DNA from: Megamerina dolium
Taxonomy: Eukaryota; Arthropoda; Insecta; Diptera; Megamerinidae
Reading direction: 5' to 3'
Length of the DNA: 64,000 bases
Assembly (NCBI GenBank): GCA_963854835.1
Contig: OY978529.1
Span: 7,350,501-7,414,500, forward strand
Under the pieces are notes generated by a model. The model ran no database searches and had not been told where the DNA came from. It saw only the letters and a list, made by a program, of their open reading frames with translations. A program made the position numbers and the translations under genes. Shown piece by piece: positions 24,145 to 31,066 of this stretch (position 1 is the stretch's first letter; each line of letters starts with the position of its first letter).

Positions 24145-24274
24145 ATATTCCTTTCTCTTATTACGTTTCAGTGGTGCAAGTGAGCATTTAGCAGCAGCAG
24201 CCGAGGCATCAGCACAACAACAACAGCAGCAACAAAAACAGAAACTTATCAATAATAAAAAGCACACAAAATGA
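3540..24274 (+). CDS. Schip1: SCHIP1 homologue (schwannomin-interacting protein 1), six exons
   Basis: Exons 3540-5519, 5594-5682, 19587-19713, 19791-20266, 20359-20633 and 24172-24274 join in frame with GT-AG introns and matching phases, giving 1015 visible residues. Exon 1 opens at an acceptor (TTTTTCTAG), so the start codon lies upstream and was not found. The first about 660 residues are low complexity (N, Q, D, S). The family core is RRNDREEIRRRLAMG (about 690-704) and a C-terminal coiled coil (about 899-982) with LTDMNIAQLQ and a heptad-rich helix. Known of the family: SCHIP1 binds merlin/schwannomin; in Drosophila, Schip1 links Expanded to the kinase Tao in Hippo signalling at the cell cortex. 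The protein ends in a poly-Q tail. The introns are loaded with transposons, but the splice sites and frames are intact, so I infer a working gene. Confidence 0.87.
5594..5682 (+). CDS. Schip1: Schip1 short exon
   Basis: 89 bp between TCTTCTAG and GAAAAGAAG|GTTGGT. With the G carried over from the previous exon it reads DLFDAYKVGTEIDRE and ends KEIEKK in phase 0, so it can join 19587 directly to give EIEKK-RRNDREEIRRR, a continuous charged helix. The intron before it is only 74 bp. Confidence 0.82.
5843..6287 (+). mobile_element. LINE 3' end (zinc-knuckle tail and 3' UTR)
   Basis: A 113-codon frame ends a non-LTR retrotransposon ORF2. It carries the cysteine/histidine cluster CRSCRDEEELETISHLLCTC seen at the C-terminus of RNase H-bearing insect LINEs. 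It is followed by a 3' UTR with GGGCCTAAAT and TCTCTCATCAGAGAGGG and ends near CCTAACCTAA. The same tail recurs on the opposite strand at 13815-13903. Confidence 0.72.
6420..8620 (+). mobile_element. Older mariner, split by a later transposon
   Basis: The 5' half (about 6420-6679) starts MEKIECRAVTKYLYLEGNMS and contains AEFKRDRTSL, a mariner N-terminus. The 3' half (7982 to about 8620) continues with HDLGMRTLSVASG and the catalytic-region motif DATWVHHYIPET. Stops and frameshifts are common. The break coincides exactly with the 1.3-kb element at 6680-7979, with the TA target duplicated on each side. The outer ends are approximate because I could not define the terminal repeats. Confidence 0.75.
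6680..7979 (+). mobile_element. Tc1/mariner-superfamily element nested in an older mariner
   Basis: Terminal inverted repeats AAGGGTGATCCA and TGGATCACGCTT are flanked by TA at 6678-6679 and 7980-7981. The transposase starts MERLTPEQRLQIVQLYYENS, a helix-turn-helix, and continues in pieces to IIFKK at 7871. It is broken by a frameshift near 7200 and by in-frame stops near 7378-7400. The second catalytic block reads WFQQYGATSHT, where the sister copy at 62416-63408 has WFQQDGATCHT, so a catalytic aspartate is lost. The third block is SCDITPLDFFLWGYVK. It is inactive by sequence. Confidence 0.88.
9840..10310. repeat. AT-rich array of TTGATTAATCAA-like words
   Basis: This stretch is built from variants of the near-palindrome TTTGATTAATCAAAAT and ATTCGAATAATT in both orientations. 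It includes a direct tandem duplication of about 50 bp, TATCTGCTATCTGCTTTGTA onward, at roughly 10020-10122. A related stretch lies at 43540-43725. I cannot assign it to a transposon family. Confidence 0.6.
10643..10822 (-). mobile_element. tRNA-derived SINE, 3' part only
   Basis: The reverse complement matches the SINE body from the AAGCTTCTAAAAGAACTCTG region to the AGCCCTTCGGGGCTTTAAGTG end. The tRNA-like head is missing, as in other truncated copies here. Confidence 0.8.
10977..11574 (+). mobile_element. 5'-truncated LINE with target duplication and poly-A
   Basis: The 11-mer AAGTATGTTCG lies at 10977-10987 and again at 11564-11574, directly after an A-run. Between them is the C-terminal part of an RT ORF: LLYGSETWLIS, then RRKWRWIGHTLRK, then GRGRPRN and VRWRSLVEALCSN. 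The frame shifts near 11135 and is broken near 11440. This is a textbook target-primed insertion truncated at the 5' end. Confidence 0.88.
13560..13800 (+). mobile_element. Mariner N-terminal fragment, heavily decayed
   Basis: Frames on the plus strand give pieces resembling a mariner DNA-binding region: GRTPVSNNERPQPA, then EIVEKINYVILAGK, compared with GHTSCQDEHRSGRP and ETIKKIHKMV in the copy at 2348-3428. No terminal repeats are visible. Confidence 0.5.
13815..13903 (-). mobile_element. LINE 3'-UTR tail
   Basis: The reverse complement carries the same tail as the LINE at 5843-6287: GGCCTAAATGTGTCC, a CTCAGAGAGAG block, and CCTAACCTAA at the end. Only the last about 90 bp are present. Confidence 0.6.
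13904..14128 (-). mobile_element. tRNA-derived SINE, diverged partial copy
   Basis: The reverse complement matches the SINE body from the AAAGATTTTTCTTT block through GTGATGTCATAAGGGTTCTG to the GGAAGAGAAG block. There are many substitutions, so this is an old copy. The head is missing. Confidence 0.75.
14342..14512 (+). mobile_element. tRNA-derived SINE, 3' part only
   Basis: It contains ACAAAGCTCAGAAAAAGTGA, TTCTGCCGTTCGGAATCGGC and the AGCCCATGGGGCTCTT end of the family. It is truncated just after the position of the CCATGGAAAAGCTT block. Confidence 0.8.
15358..15582 (+). CDS. Schip1: Candidate alternative first exon of Schip1
   Basis: The open frame starts at ATG 15358, encodes a poly-T tract, then RHYKKDSRFVFDLYTLCYDE and a further 31 residues ending WVQQ, and stops at a good donor (CAACAG|GTAAAC) in phase 0. 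That phase fits the conserved exon at 19587 (RRNDREE). The C-terminal half is not low complexity and looks selected. I do not recognise it; a loose FDLY likeness to EF-hand proteins is not enough. An upstream ATG at 15329 opens an overlapping His-rich frame that ends at 15484 and could act as an uORF. An unrelated nested gene is possible, but no acceptor or second exon of its own was seen. Confidence 0.5.
16035..17181 (+). mobile_element. Mariner (DD34D, second family), broken copy
   Basis: It is homologous over its length to the copy at 29447-30566, in opposite orientation. It shows STVSIAQELNIAQKT- and MKSGDEKW-like blocks and a HHDNARPHTS catalytic block. It ends near TTTCTTTTTACTACC, matching the other copy's terminal repeat. 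Multiple stops, frameshifts and a deletion near the right end make it inactive. Confidence 0.82.
17405..17600 (+). mobile_element. Highly diverged SINE copy
   Basis: Blocks resembling the SINE body are recognisable (CTCAGAAAATGTGATG, TAAGTAGGTC, ATTTCAATACTGT, CAACAATACCGGAAGA), in the same order and spacing as the family but with many substitutions and a CA-repeat insertion. Confidence 0.55.
17664..18232. repeat. Foldback (long inverted repeat) element
   Basis: The left arm, starting GGGATTTCTCTCGGAATTTT at 17670, matches the reverse complement of the right arm, ending TTTTCCGAGAGAAATCCC near 18231. Both arms include GACAAAATTTTGTCAATTTC-like sequence and extend about 100 bp. About 350 bp of unrelated AT-rich DNA separates them. 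No coding sequence was recognised. It is probably a non-autonomous DNA transposon; the ends are not sharply defined. Confidence 0.65.
18422..18779 (+). mobile_element. tRNA-derived SINE, full-length copy
   Basis: The head GGGTGCCGTAGCTCAGTGGT looks like a tRNA 5' end with a box A, and GGTTCAATCCC about 40 bp later is a box B. These would serve as an internal RNA polymerase III promoter. The body follows, with ACCCACCTGTCGGCAAGC, a GTGACAAAGCTCAG block and a 3' stem-loop, AGCCCTTCGGGGCT, then an AT-rich tail. It is not a functional tRNA gene: the sequence departs from a tRNA after the box B arm and continues for 300 bp. The tail abuts a mariner terminal fragment. Confidence 0.88.
18782..18836 (+). 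mobile_element. Relic of a mariner terminus
   Basis: TTTTTTTCAAACTACTGCCG and then GTTCTGGGACCGCCCT match the right end of the mariner at 2348-3428 (3371-3427), with the middle of the terminal repeat (CAGGTCGGGTA) deleted. Nothing else of the element remains. Confidence 0.65.
19587..19713 (+). CDS. Schip1: Schip1 conserved core exon
   Basis: Read from AGA at 19587 the exon encodes RRNDREEIRRRLAMGTEENS and 22 more residues to SRLSN, then a split codon at AACG|GTATAT. This charged REEIRRRLAMG block is the signature of SCHIP1 proteins. A different frame is open through the same DNA (19594-19815) and would mislead a longest-ORF annotation; the phases of both neighbouring exons support the frame given here. 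Confidence 0.88.
19791..20266 (+). CDS. Schip1: Schip1 acidic/poly-N exon
   Basis: With the preceding G the exon reads GILHGLNGSNIYDMTGPSSD, then an acidic Ser-rich stretch, a poly-N tract (about 20020-20048) and an acidic patch. It ends with QAKLQIEARMGLAQAKDIAH and MQMK at a good donor (AAA|GTACGT). The last 40 residues lead into the coiled coil of the next exon. The upstream intron is 77 bp. Confidence 0.85.
20359..20633 (+). CDS. Schip1: Schip1 C-terminal coiled-coil exon
   Basis: The acceptor is a T-run followed by AG. The exon encodes IDRQNQCISPITEIVRNTLQ, then RVSRQMLTDMNIAQLQILVN and a helix with leucines at heptad spacing, ending DIEEITRY and a split isoleucine codon at the donor AT|GTAAGT. 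This is the most conserved part of the family and mediates dimerisation and partner binding in vertebrate SCHIP1. Confidence 0.9.
21107..21860 (-). mobile_element. Ty3/gypsy-type integrase fragment
   Basis: The minus strand encodes an integrase core start, MDIAGPFPTSNSGNKYVLVF, preceded (21860-21600) by frames with a His/Cys zinc-binding pattern typical of the integrase N-terminus. It is interrupted by stops and frameshifts, and no LTR, gag or envelope is visible. A short, long-dead piece. Confidence 0.75.
21905..22500 (+). mobile_element. YADD-family LINE, C-terminal RT fragment
   Basis: It begins inside the reverse transcriptase (ESRRMGLTVNEGKTKYLV) and runs to GRRRRGRPNL-like sequence. 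It shares the short LASRALSRRTKT form with the copy at 24875-25977 rather than the longer form at 31975-33345. An in-frame stop falls at STSDE*, and the 3' end is lost. Confidence 0.82.
22916..23832 (+). mobile_element. Mariner (DD34D) copy B, 5' end lost and internally deleted
   Basis: It starts mid-element at GHRYVIQYFRLKGLS. About 60 codons are missing between TLG and RPIEVATPE. It continues with RRFVTMDEAWVHHFTPET and ends with the family terminal repeat GGTCGGGTAGTTATGGGACC near 23832. No left terminal repeat was found. It lies in the last Schip1 intron. Confidence 0.82.
24106..24143. repeat. (TTA)n microsatellite
   Basis: About 12 units of TTA lie 30 bp before the last Schip1 exon, upstream of its short polypyrimidine tract. 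Its length could affect branch-point placement. Confidence 0.9.
24172..24274 (+). CDS. Schip1: Schip1 terminal exon
   Basis: After TTACGTTTCAG, the base T completes the split isoleucine codon and the exon reads GASEHLAAAAEASAQQQQQQ and ends NNKKHTK*. The 3' UTR is AT-rich with a candidate AATAAA polyadenylation signal at 24493-24498. Confidence 0.85.
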
Positions 24275-24593
24275 ATATTTAATATGTAGAACAAAAATTA
24301 TATATATCGAGTATACAGAATAACTAAAGTTATATATACTATATATATATATATATACATTCATATATTTACCTATATAGATATACAAAAATATATTTAA
24401 TTGAACAATAATTATTACACAACATACTCGTAATCTTACATACAATACCTTACAATACATATTATCAAAGTACAGAATTTAATTTATTTCAAAATAAACA
24501 TTTCAAGAGTTCCAAATTCAAATTCACAATACAAAAATACTTAAAAAGAAATGCGTTTGTTTTTTATGCCTACAACTTAGTATACTATACGTG

Positions 24594-24700
24594 AGTGCCG
24601 TAGCACAGTTGGTTAGCGTGTTGGGTGGCCTTGTGTTGATAGCAAAAAGATTTATTCTTTCAAGCAATGCCCACCTACCGGCAAACAAATACTCCTTTGT
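24594..24700 (+). mobile_element. Diverged SINE head fragment
   Basis: GTGCCGTAGCACAGTTGGTT followed by AGATTTATTCTTTCAAGCAA and CCCACCTACCGGCAA matches the first third of the SINE with substitutions and a deletion that removes box B. Confidence 0.6.
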
Positions 24701-24874
24701 AATAAGTAAAGTGATCGGAGATTGAAAATGCTCAATTTGAATTTGTGGCTATCTTATCTGATGGGCGTAGAAAATGGTAAAGGATGACTAGGATATCAGA
24801 AAGCTTTGTACAAACCTAGATGGGACAAAACCTAGATGTGATCAGAAGATTTTGGTAAAGAATTCCAATTATAC

Positions 24875-25977
24875 TTACTTACTTACTTATGTGGCCATAA
24901 CAACCGAATATCGATTTAGGCCGAAAATAACATGCTTCGCCAGCCATCTCTGTTCTTCGCTAGCTGGCGCCAGTTAGAAATCCCAAGCGCCGTCAGGTTC
25001 TCCAGTACTTGGTCTTTCCACCGGAGGTTTGGTCTTCCTCTTTTGCGTCGTCCTCCAGCGGGTTCCGAATATAACACCTTCTTAGCTGGAGCGTGTTCTT
25101 CCATTCGCTCGACATGACCTAGCCAGCGCAGCCGCTGGATTTTGATGCGCTTTACTATGTCAATATCGGCATACAGCTCATACAGCTCATCGTTGTACCT
25201 TATTCGGTACTCGCCACCAACGCAAATAGGTCCAAAGATCTTGCGTAGGACTTTTCTCTCGAAAACTCCAAGTATTCGCTCATCCGAGGTGGAAATTGTC
25301 CAGGCTTCAGCGCCATATGTTAGGACAGGCATGATGAGAGACTTGTAGAGTGTAGTTTTCGTTCTTCGAGAGAGGGCTCGACTTGCAAGAGTGATCCATC
25401 GCAATATCTCCAGGCTGTCGTCTTTACTGCTGTTAATGCTGGTTCCAAGATAGACAAAGTCCCTTACTACTTCAAAAGCGTAGTTGTCAACAGTGACGTG
25501 CTGTCCAAGACGCCGGGACTCTTTGTTTGTTGACACTAGATACTTCGTCTTGCCCTCGTTCACCGTGAGACCCATCCGACGCGACTCTCTTTCCAACTCT
25601 GAGAATGCTGCACTGACTGCTCGCGTGTTCATGCCGATTATGTCAATATCGTCGGCATACGCTAACAGCATGACACTTTTGTTGAAGATAGTGCCATTAT
25701 GTCGTAGATCAGCAGCTCGTATTATTTTCTCCATAATAAGATTGAAGAAGTCGCACGATAACGAATCACCTTGTCTGAAACCCCGTTCGGTATTAAACGG
25801 TGCGGAGAGGTCCTTCCCAATTTTCACTGCACAACGGGAGTTATGCAGTGTCATTCTACAAAGTCGAATGAGCTTTGCAGGAATACCGAACTCAGACATT
25901 GTTGCGTAGAGGTAATCCCTTACCGGACTGTCGAAAGCGGCTTTATAATCAACAAATAGGTGGAACCTAGAACACAC
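24875..25977 (-). mobile_element. YADD-family LINE, 5'-truncated but with an uninterrupted 353-codon RT frame
   Basis: The minus strand carries a reverse transcriptase from VDYKAAFDS through FRQGDSLSCDFFN and the catalytic YADD (LLAYADDIDIIG) to the C-terminal GRPNLRWKDQVLENL and the stop. The 3' end runs into four or five TAAG units (ACTT on the plus strand), a microsatellite tail. The 5' half, including any endonuclease, is missing, so it cannot move on its own. Its lack of stops suggests a relatively recent insertion. Confidence 0.88.
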
Positions 25978-26810
25978 AAATCAATAACATTAAGTGCGGA
26001 CACCACAATTTTCCATGCAGAGCTTTATGCTATAATGAAAACAGTGGATATGCTATCCAAAAGAGGACTCCAAAGAGACAAAATTAAAATACTCTCAGAC
26101 AGTCAATCAGTCTCCAAAGCTCTTAAAAGCTACACATTCACATCAAAAGTCCTCACAGAGTGTAACAATGTACTCAACAAATTGGCCATGCACAACCAGG
26201 TCTCTCTGATCTGGGTGCCAGGACATGAAGAATCCGAAGGTAATGAAAAGGTGAACCCTTATGCCAAAAAATGGGCTGAAGGGCCATTTATCAGCCCAAC
26301 CCCGTTCTTTGGCTTCAATAAAAACAACATAAAACAGGAAGAAATGGATCCAACATAAAATCAAAGAATATTGGAATAATACTGACGGTCTCAACCACTA
26401 CAAAAAATTCTTGAGCTTCGATGTGAAAAGAGGAAACACCGCTCTCTCCTTAAACAACAAGAATCTTAGATTACTCCCCGGAGCACTAACGGTCCACTTC
26501 GTATGCAATAAACACTTACACAAAATAGGAGCATCCTACACAAGTACTTGCAGATTCTGCTGTGATGAGGAAGAGTCCATGGAACACTTAATCACAACTT
26601 GTGATGCGGCACTAGGCTACAGGAGGCACAAAATCCTGGGTTCATACCAACTAGAAGATGAAGATCTTCAAATGCTCCCCACGAAGGAGCTGGTTCTATT
26701 CCTCGATGTATTAAATATACTAAATATCTAAATATAATGGGGTGCACAATAGATCAGGTTGGTCGCAGTGCATAAAGGCCTTAACCTTTATGCACCATTC
26801 CATATGCGAA
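25978..26810 (+). mobile_element. LINE RNase H domain and zinc-knuckle tail
   Basis: The frame at 25960-26358 encodes an RNase H fold: FHAELYAIMKTVD (catalytic E), ILSDSQSVSKAL (catalytic D) and LIWVPGHEESEGNEKVN. After a frameshift near 26350 a second frame (26411-26731) gives CRFCCDEEESMEHLITTC, the C-terminal zinc-knuckle. It abuts the truncated 5' end of the neighbouring LINE at 25977. Confidence 0.8.
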
Positions 26811-26987
26811 AACAAGAAAAAACAGTGTAAAATATATAAATCAATATTATTCGAAAACTACAACTTATTTCAAAGCTTCAGGATTACACGTTGACATAAT
26901 TCAAGTGAAAGCAAAAAAATATTTCGTCCATGGGTTTGCCACTACGAATATGAATTTTCGTTCACAGGATTCCATTTTCTAACATAA

Positions 26988-27431
26988 TAGCCTAGACAGA
27001 CGGCAGCCTAATTCCGGATTACCGAGTTAATTCGAATTAACTCGGGCATTAACTGCTGCTAATCCGCATTAACGATGACGCATTTTACAAAATATTAGGT
27101 ATGTTCTCTAACAAAAAACTTTAAACAATTGTTAACAGTTTTCAACATGAAAAACGTTTGCAAACAAATAAGTCCATCTGTCAATTACGAACTGTGAATG
27201 TCAATTTACAAGTCTCTGATAGTTTTCAGTTCACGTGTTTTTTGTAGATTTTCTCATATTGAGAGTGACAGATGACAGAAATTGATAGTGATAGTAATGT
27301 AAGTGAGCAGACCTAATAAAACAGCAATCAGCCGTTTAGTTAATCCGCAATACTGCCGTCTGTCAGGTTAATATTTTATTCGGGTTAAGTGCGCCAGTAA
27401 TCCGGATTAACGCTGCCGTCTGTCTAGGCTA
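26988..27431 (+). mobile_element. MITE family 1, 444-bp copy (TAA target duplication)
   Basis: Terminal inverted repeats TAGCCTAGACAGACGGCAGC and GCTGCCGTCTGTCTAGGCTA enclose 404 bp of non-coding DNA with internal near-palindromes such as TTAATTCGAATTAA. The flanks carry TAA at 26985-26987 and 27432-27434. A 3-bp TWA duplication is the hallmark of PIF/Harbinger transposons, so I infer a non-autonomous member. Confidence 0.88.
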
Positions 27432-27434
27432 TAA

Positions 27435-28788
27435 CAGACATGTGAGTTTTTGTTCCCCTGACATTGCCCCTTTTAATACTTTATAAAAGTAAAAAAATGT
27501 ATAGGTAGCAATATTTATTTGTCAAACTTCGGGGGTTCAAAAATGATTTTAGACCAATACGAGTGACGAATTAGCAATATGCAATAGTAATACAAATTCT
27601 TTTATTTTTTGTTATCGTTTTTGATTTTTATTTAGCACATATTTGATTATTAATAAATGAAATTAATGAGAAATAAATAAAATATGATCAATGTACGTAC
27701 ATATAGTCTGTGACACTCAAGCTTGGTCTTAAGCGCCAGTTAGCCGAGTTACGTTTCGCATAACTGTCGCTATAGTCTAAATACAGTTTAAATGTTATAC
27801 ATAAAAACATCGTATCTAATATTAACCTGAAAATTAAAGACTTTGGAATTCATGAGGTATGCAAATCGTTCCGGGTCCTTGTCTTTACGTTGTGTATTGA
27901 TAGTATAGTGGATCCCGACGGTTTCAAAATGTTAGACATGCTGTCAAAATACAGGGGTTTCTGGTGAAAAATGTAACCTTGTTCCTTTGATTTCACACTC
28001 GTCCAACAAAAGCATACTTATCATATTTTCTTCTACTGTTGAACAAGCGCTGCATTTTACCACTGCTTTTTTTCATTTCAAGTTCATGATGGTCTTATGT
28101 AAATTAATTTTCGACCGGCCATATCCAAGTGTAGCTACATATACTGTATGTATGAATGCTTACAATACCTTATAATTTTTGTATGATGCAATAGAAATGT
28201 GTATGTATGAATTTTGTTCTTTTATTTGGCTGCCAGCCTAGAGGTAATGTCAAATGTATATATATAAGTATATGTTTGTCCCATTCATTATCCATCTTGT
28301 ACTATGTGGTGAACTATGTGTTATGAGTGTTATTGTTTAGACGTTGTTGTTGCATTGGGATATTTTGTAGATCATATGTCGAATTTGAAGCACATGTTGT
28401 AAGACGTGTTGTATGTTTTGCATTCTCATTTGTATTTTCCATGCCTATTTGATAGAGATAAATAGATAAATAGAGATAGAGATAAATACAGAAATAATAA
28501 GCAACTAATAAAATAATTTTCTCAATCAGAGATCAAAAATAATTGTAAACTTTATTATATGGCTTAAATGTGTGCCAAAAAAAAGTAAAGTCAATTGCTT
28601 GGCAAAGGAAATGATTCTTTATTTATTCTTTTAAATTTATTTTATGAGGATATAATTCATTTTTGCCAACACTTTTTATTGTATAATCATTGAAACAGTC
28701 CAAAAAGATGAAGTACATAGAAAAAAAATCAAGGCAGAGTGAGATGGCGTAAATTTGTTGTCTAGCCATAATCCTGGTGGCAAATAAT
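27435..28788. other. Unassigned spacer between two MITEs
   Basis: No gene recognised. It is AT-rich with short ATAGAGATA-type repeats near 28450. I searched it on the minus strand for a terminal GPCR exon and found nothing I could defend. Confidence 0.4.
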
Positions 28789-28791
28789 TTA

Positions 28792-29280
28792 TAGCCTAGA
28801 CAGACGGCAGCGTTAATCCGGATTACCGGCGCACTTAATCCGAATAAAATATTAACCTGACAGACGGCAGTATTGCGGATTAACTAAACGCCTGATTGCT
28901 GTTTTATTGGGTCTGCTCACTTACATTACTATCACTATCAATTTCTGTCATCTGTCACTCTCGATATGAGAAAATCTACAAGAAGTAAGTGAACTGAAAA
29001 CTATCAGAAATTTGTAAATTGACATTCACAGTTCGTAATTGACAGCTGGATTTATTTGTTCGCCAACGCTTCTCATGTTGAACACCTAATATTTTGTAAA
29101 ATGGATCTAGAAAAATTCACAATAGAAAATTTTCAGCAGTGTTGCCATCGCAAATTGCCCTAATCCTCTTTTATTTTGAGAATTAACTCTTAGAGTTAAT
29201 GCGGATTAGCTGCAGTTAATGCTCTAGTTAATTCGAATTAACTCGGTAATTCGGAATTAGGCTGCCGTCTGTCTAGGCTA
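28792..29280 (-). mobile_element. MITE family 1, 489-bp copy (TTA target duplication)
   Basis: It has the same terminal repeats as 26988-27431 and the same interior in reverse orientation (for example GCAATCAG and the GTAAGTGAGCAGACC block). The flanks carry TTA at 28789-28791 and 29281-29283. The two copies differ by small insertions. Confidence 0.88.
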
Positions 29281-29446
29281 TTAAATTATATTGATTGTCT
29301 CGCGAAATTTAAATTCACAATTTATTCTACTTGAAAGACACAGTTTTGTACCAAAGTTGCTAATACAAGTAGGTGTCTTCTATTAAAGTTTCGAAAATTA
29401 TTTTTCATACTGTTTTTATCGTAGAGTTTGTGAAGTGATATATATA

Positions 29447-30566
29447 AGGTCTAGTAAAAAGAAATCCATTATTTTTCCATATATTTAGCATAATCCGATT
29501 TAGGTCAAATATGCATCGTTTTGTTTTTTAACTTGTTTTGAAGGTAATTTCATAATGCCACTCTCATAGAAACCCTCGTCCTTTTTGCCAAAAAACTGGA
29601 AATTTTCACAAACTTCTCTTGAGGCAAAATCATTCGCCATAGACAGGAACAGGTAGTAATCACTTGGTGCCTGGTCCGGACTATAAGTTGGATGCTTAAG
29701 AACCTCCCAACCAAGCTCCCGGAGCTTCTGGCGAGTCACTATCGATGTGTGTGGCCTGACGTTGTCCTGATGGAACACAATTCTTCTCCTATTGGCTAAA
29801 GCTGGCCGCTTCTGGGGGATTGCTTCCTGCAGACGGTTCAATTGTTAACAGTACAGGTCCGAATTAAGAGTTTGGCCGTAGGGGAGCAACTCATGGTAGA
29901 TGATTCCCTGCCAATACCACCAAACACATAACAAAACCTTCCTGACCGTTGATCTTGGCTTGGCCACCGTTTGCGCCGGCTCACCGAGATTCGACCAAGA
30001 CCATTTTCGCTTGACGTTGTCGTAAGTGACCTACTTTTCATCACCAGTAACCATCCGCTTCAGAAATGGATCGATTTTGTTGCGATTCAGCAGCGATTCG
30101 CAGATGGATACTCGGTCCATGACTTTTTTTTGCGTTAACTCGTGTGGCACACATACATCGAGCTTATTTTTGTATTCAGCCTTATTTAAATGGTTCCAAA
30201 TGGTTTCTTGTGCAATGTTTAGCTCCTGGGCAATAGAAACAGTGCTTAAATGACGGTCAGACTCGACGATTTCCATTATTTTATCGATATTTTCTACAAT
30301 TGGCCTCGCATCTTTGACATCAAAATTACCGGAACGGAATCGACGAAATCAAAATTGCACTTGAAAATCGAAGAAAAACAATATGGCGTATTTTCTCTTT
30401 ACTGGTGCCCATCTCTGACGTGTGCTCAAACAATACTGAGTCAAGCAATCACAAAACTGCCTGAAAAGTTTATTTCGTACGAAATCCTTTCTTTCTTACA
30501 CAACGCGAAATACAGATTGCTAAAGCCATCTATTGGAAAAATAATGGATTTGTTTTTACTACACCT
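29447..30566 (-). mobile_element. Mariner (DD34D, second family), nearly full-length
   Basis: Terminal repeats AGGTCTAGTAAAAAGAAATC and, reverse complemented, AGGTGTAGTAAAAACAAATC flank a minus-strand transposase. Blocks seen are VSIAQELNIAQETIWNHL, the first catalytic block TGDEK followed by a stop in place of W, then HQDNVRPHTS, then YSPDQAPSDYYLF. A few stops and frameshifts break it. A second, more damaged copy is at 16035-17181. Confidence 0.86.
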
Positions 30567-30679
30567 GATATGATAGTTTTATATATTTTAAAATCCGATA
30601 AAATAATGAGTTTTCAAAAAGAATTATATCAAAAAATATTAATATTAATTTTAGAAGCATATTATAGTATAATACTTAC

Positions 30680-31066
30680 CTAATCTCTCTTTAATCAAAT
30701 GCCAAATTCTTTTCTTAAAAACAAATATGAAAAATACAAATACACCAAGTAGTACATTGAATGAATCGCTGATTGCCCAGAAGAAAGTCTTTTTATGATC
30801 ATAAAGTATAATACTCAATAACTCCAACAACCATGTGATGCCCATAACAATGAAGAGTTTGGTATTCATTGCAAATAGAGCCTTATTCATAAAGAAATGG
30901 CTACGCAATGCTGGTTTTTCCATATTCGAACTTTGCATGCGAAATATTTCACGCTTTACTTTATTGCAATAGCGCAGTGTCACAATAAATAGAACGAAAT
31001 TAACGAGAAAGATGATACCAATCGGTCCCGAAAAGAAGATGAGATTTGCTGAAGCCAGTTTACCAT
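30680..31066 (-). CDS. mthl1: GPCR exon 6: TM5-TM7
   Basis: After ATATTGCAG the exon reads YGKLASANLIFFSGPIGIIF (TM5), an intracellular loop, then MGITWLLELLSIIL (TM6) and FWAISDSFNVLLGVFVFFIF (TM7), ending IWHLIKERL. ITWLLE in TM6 is a family hallmark. Confidence 0.86.
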
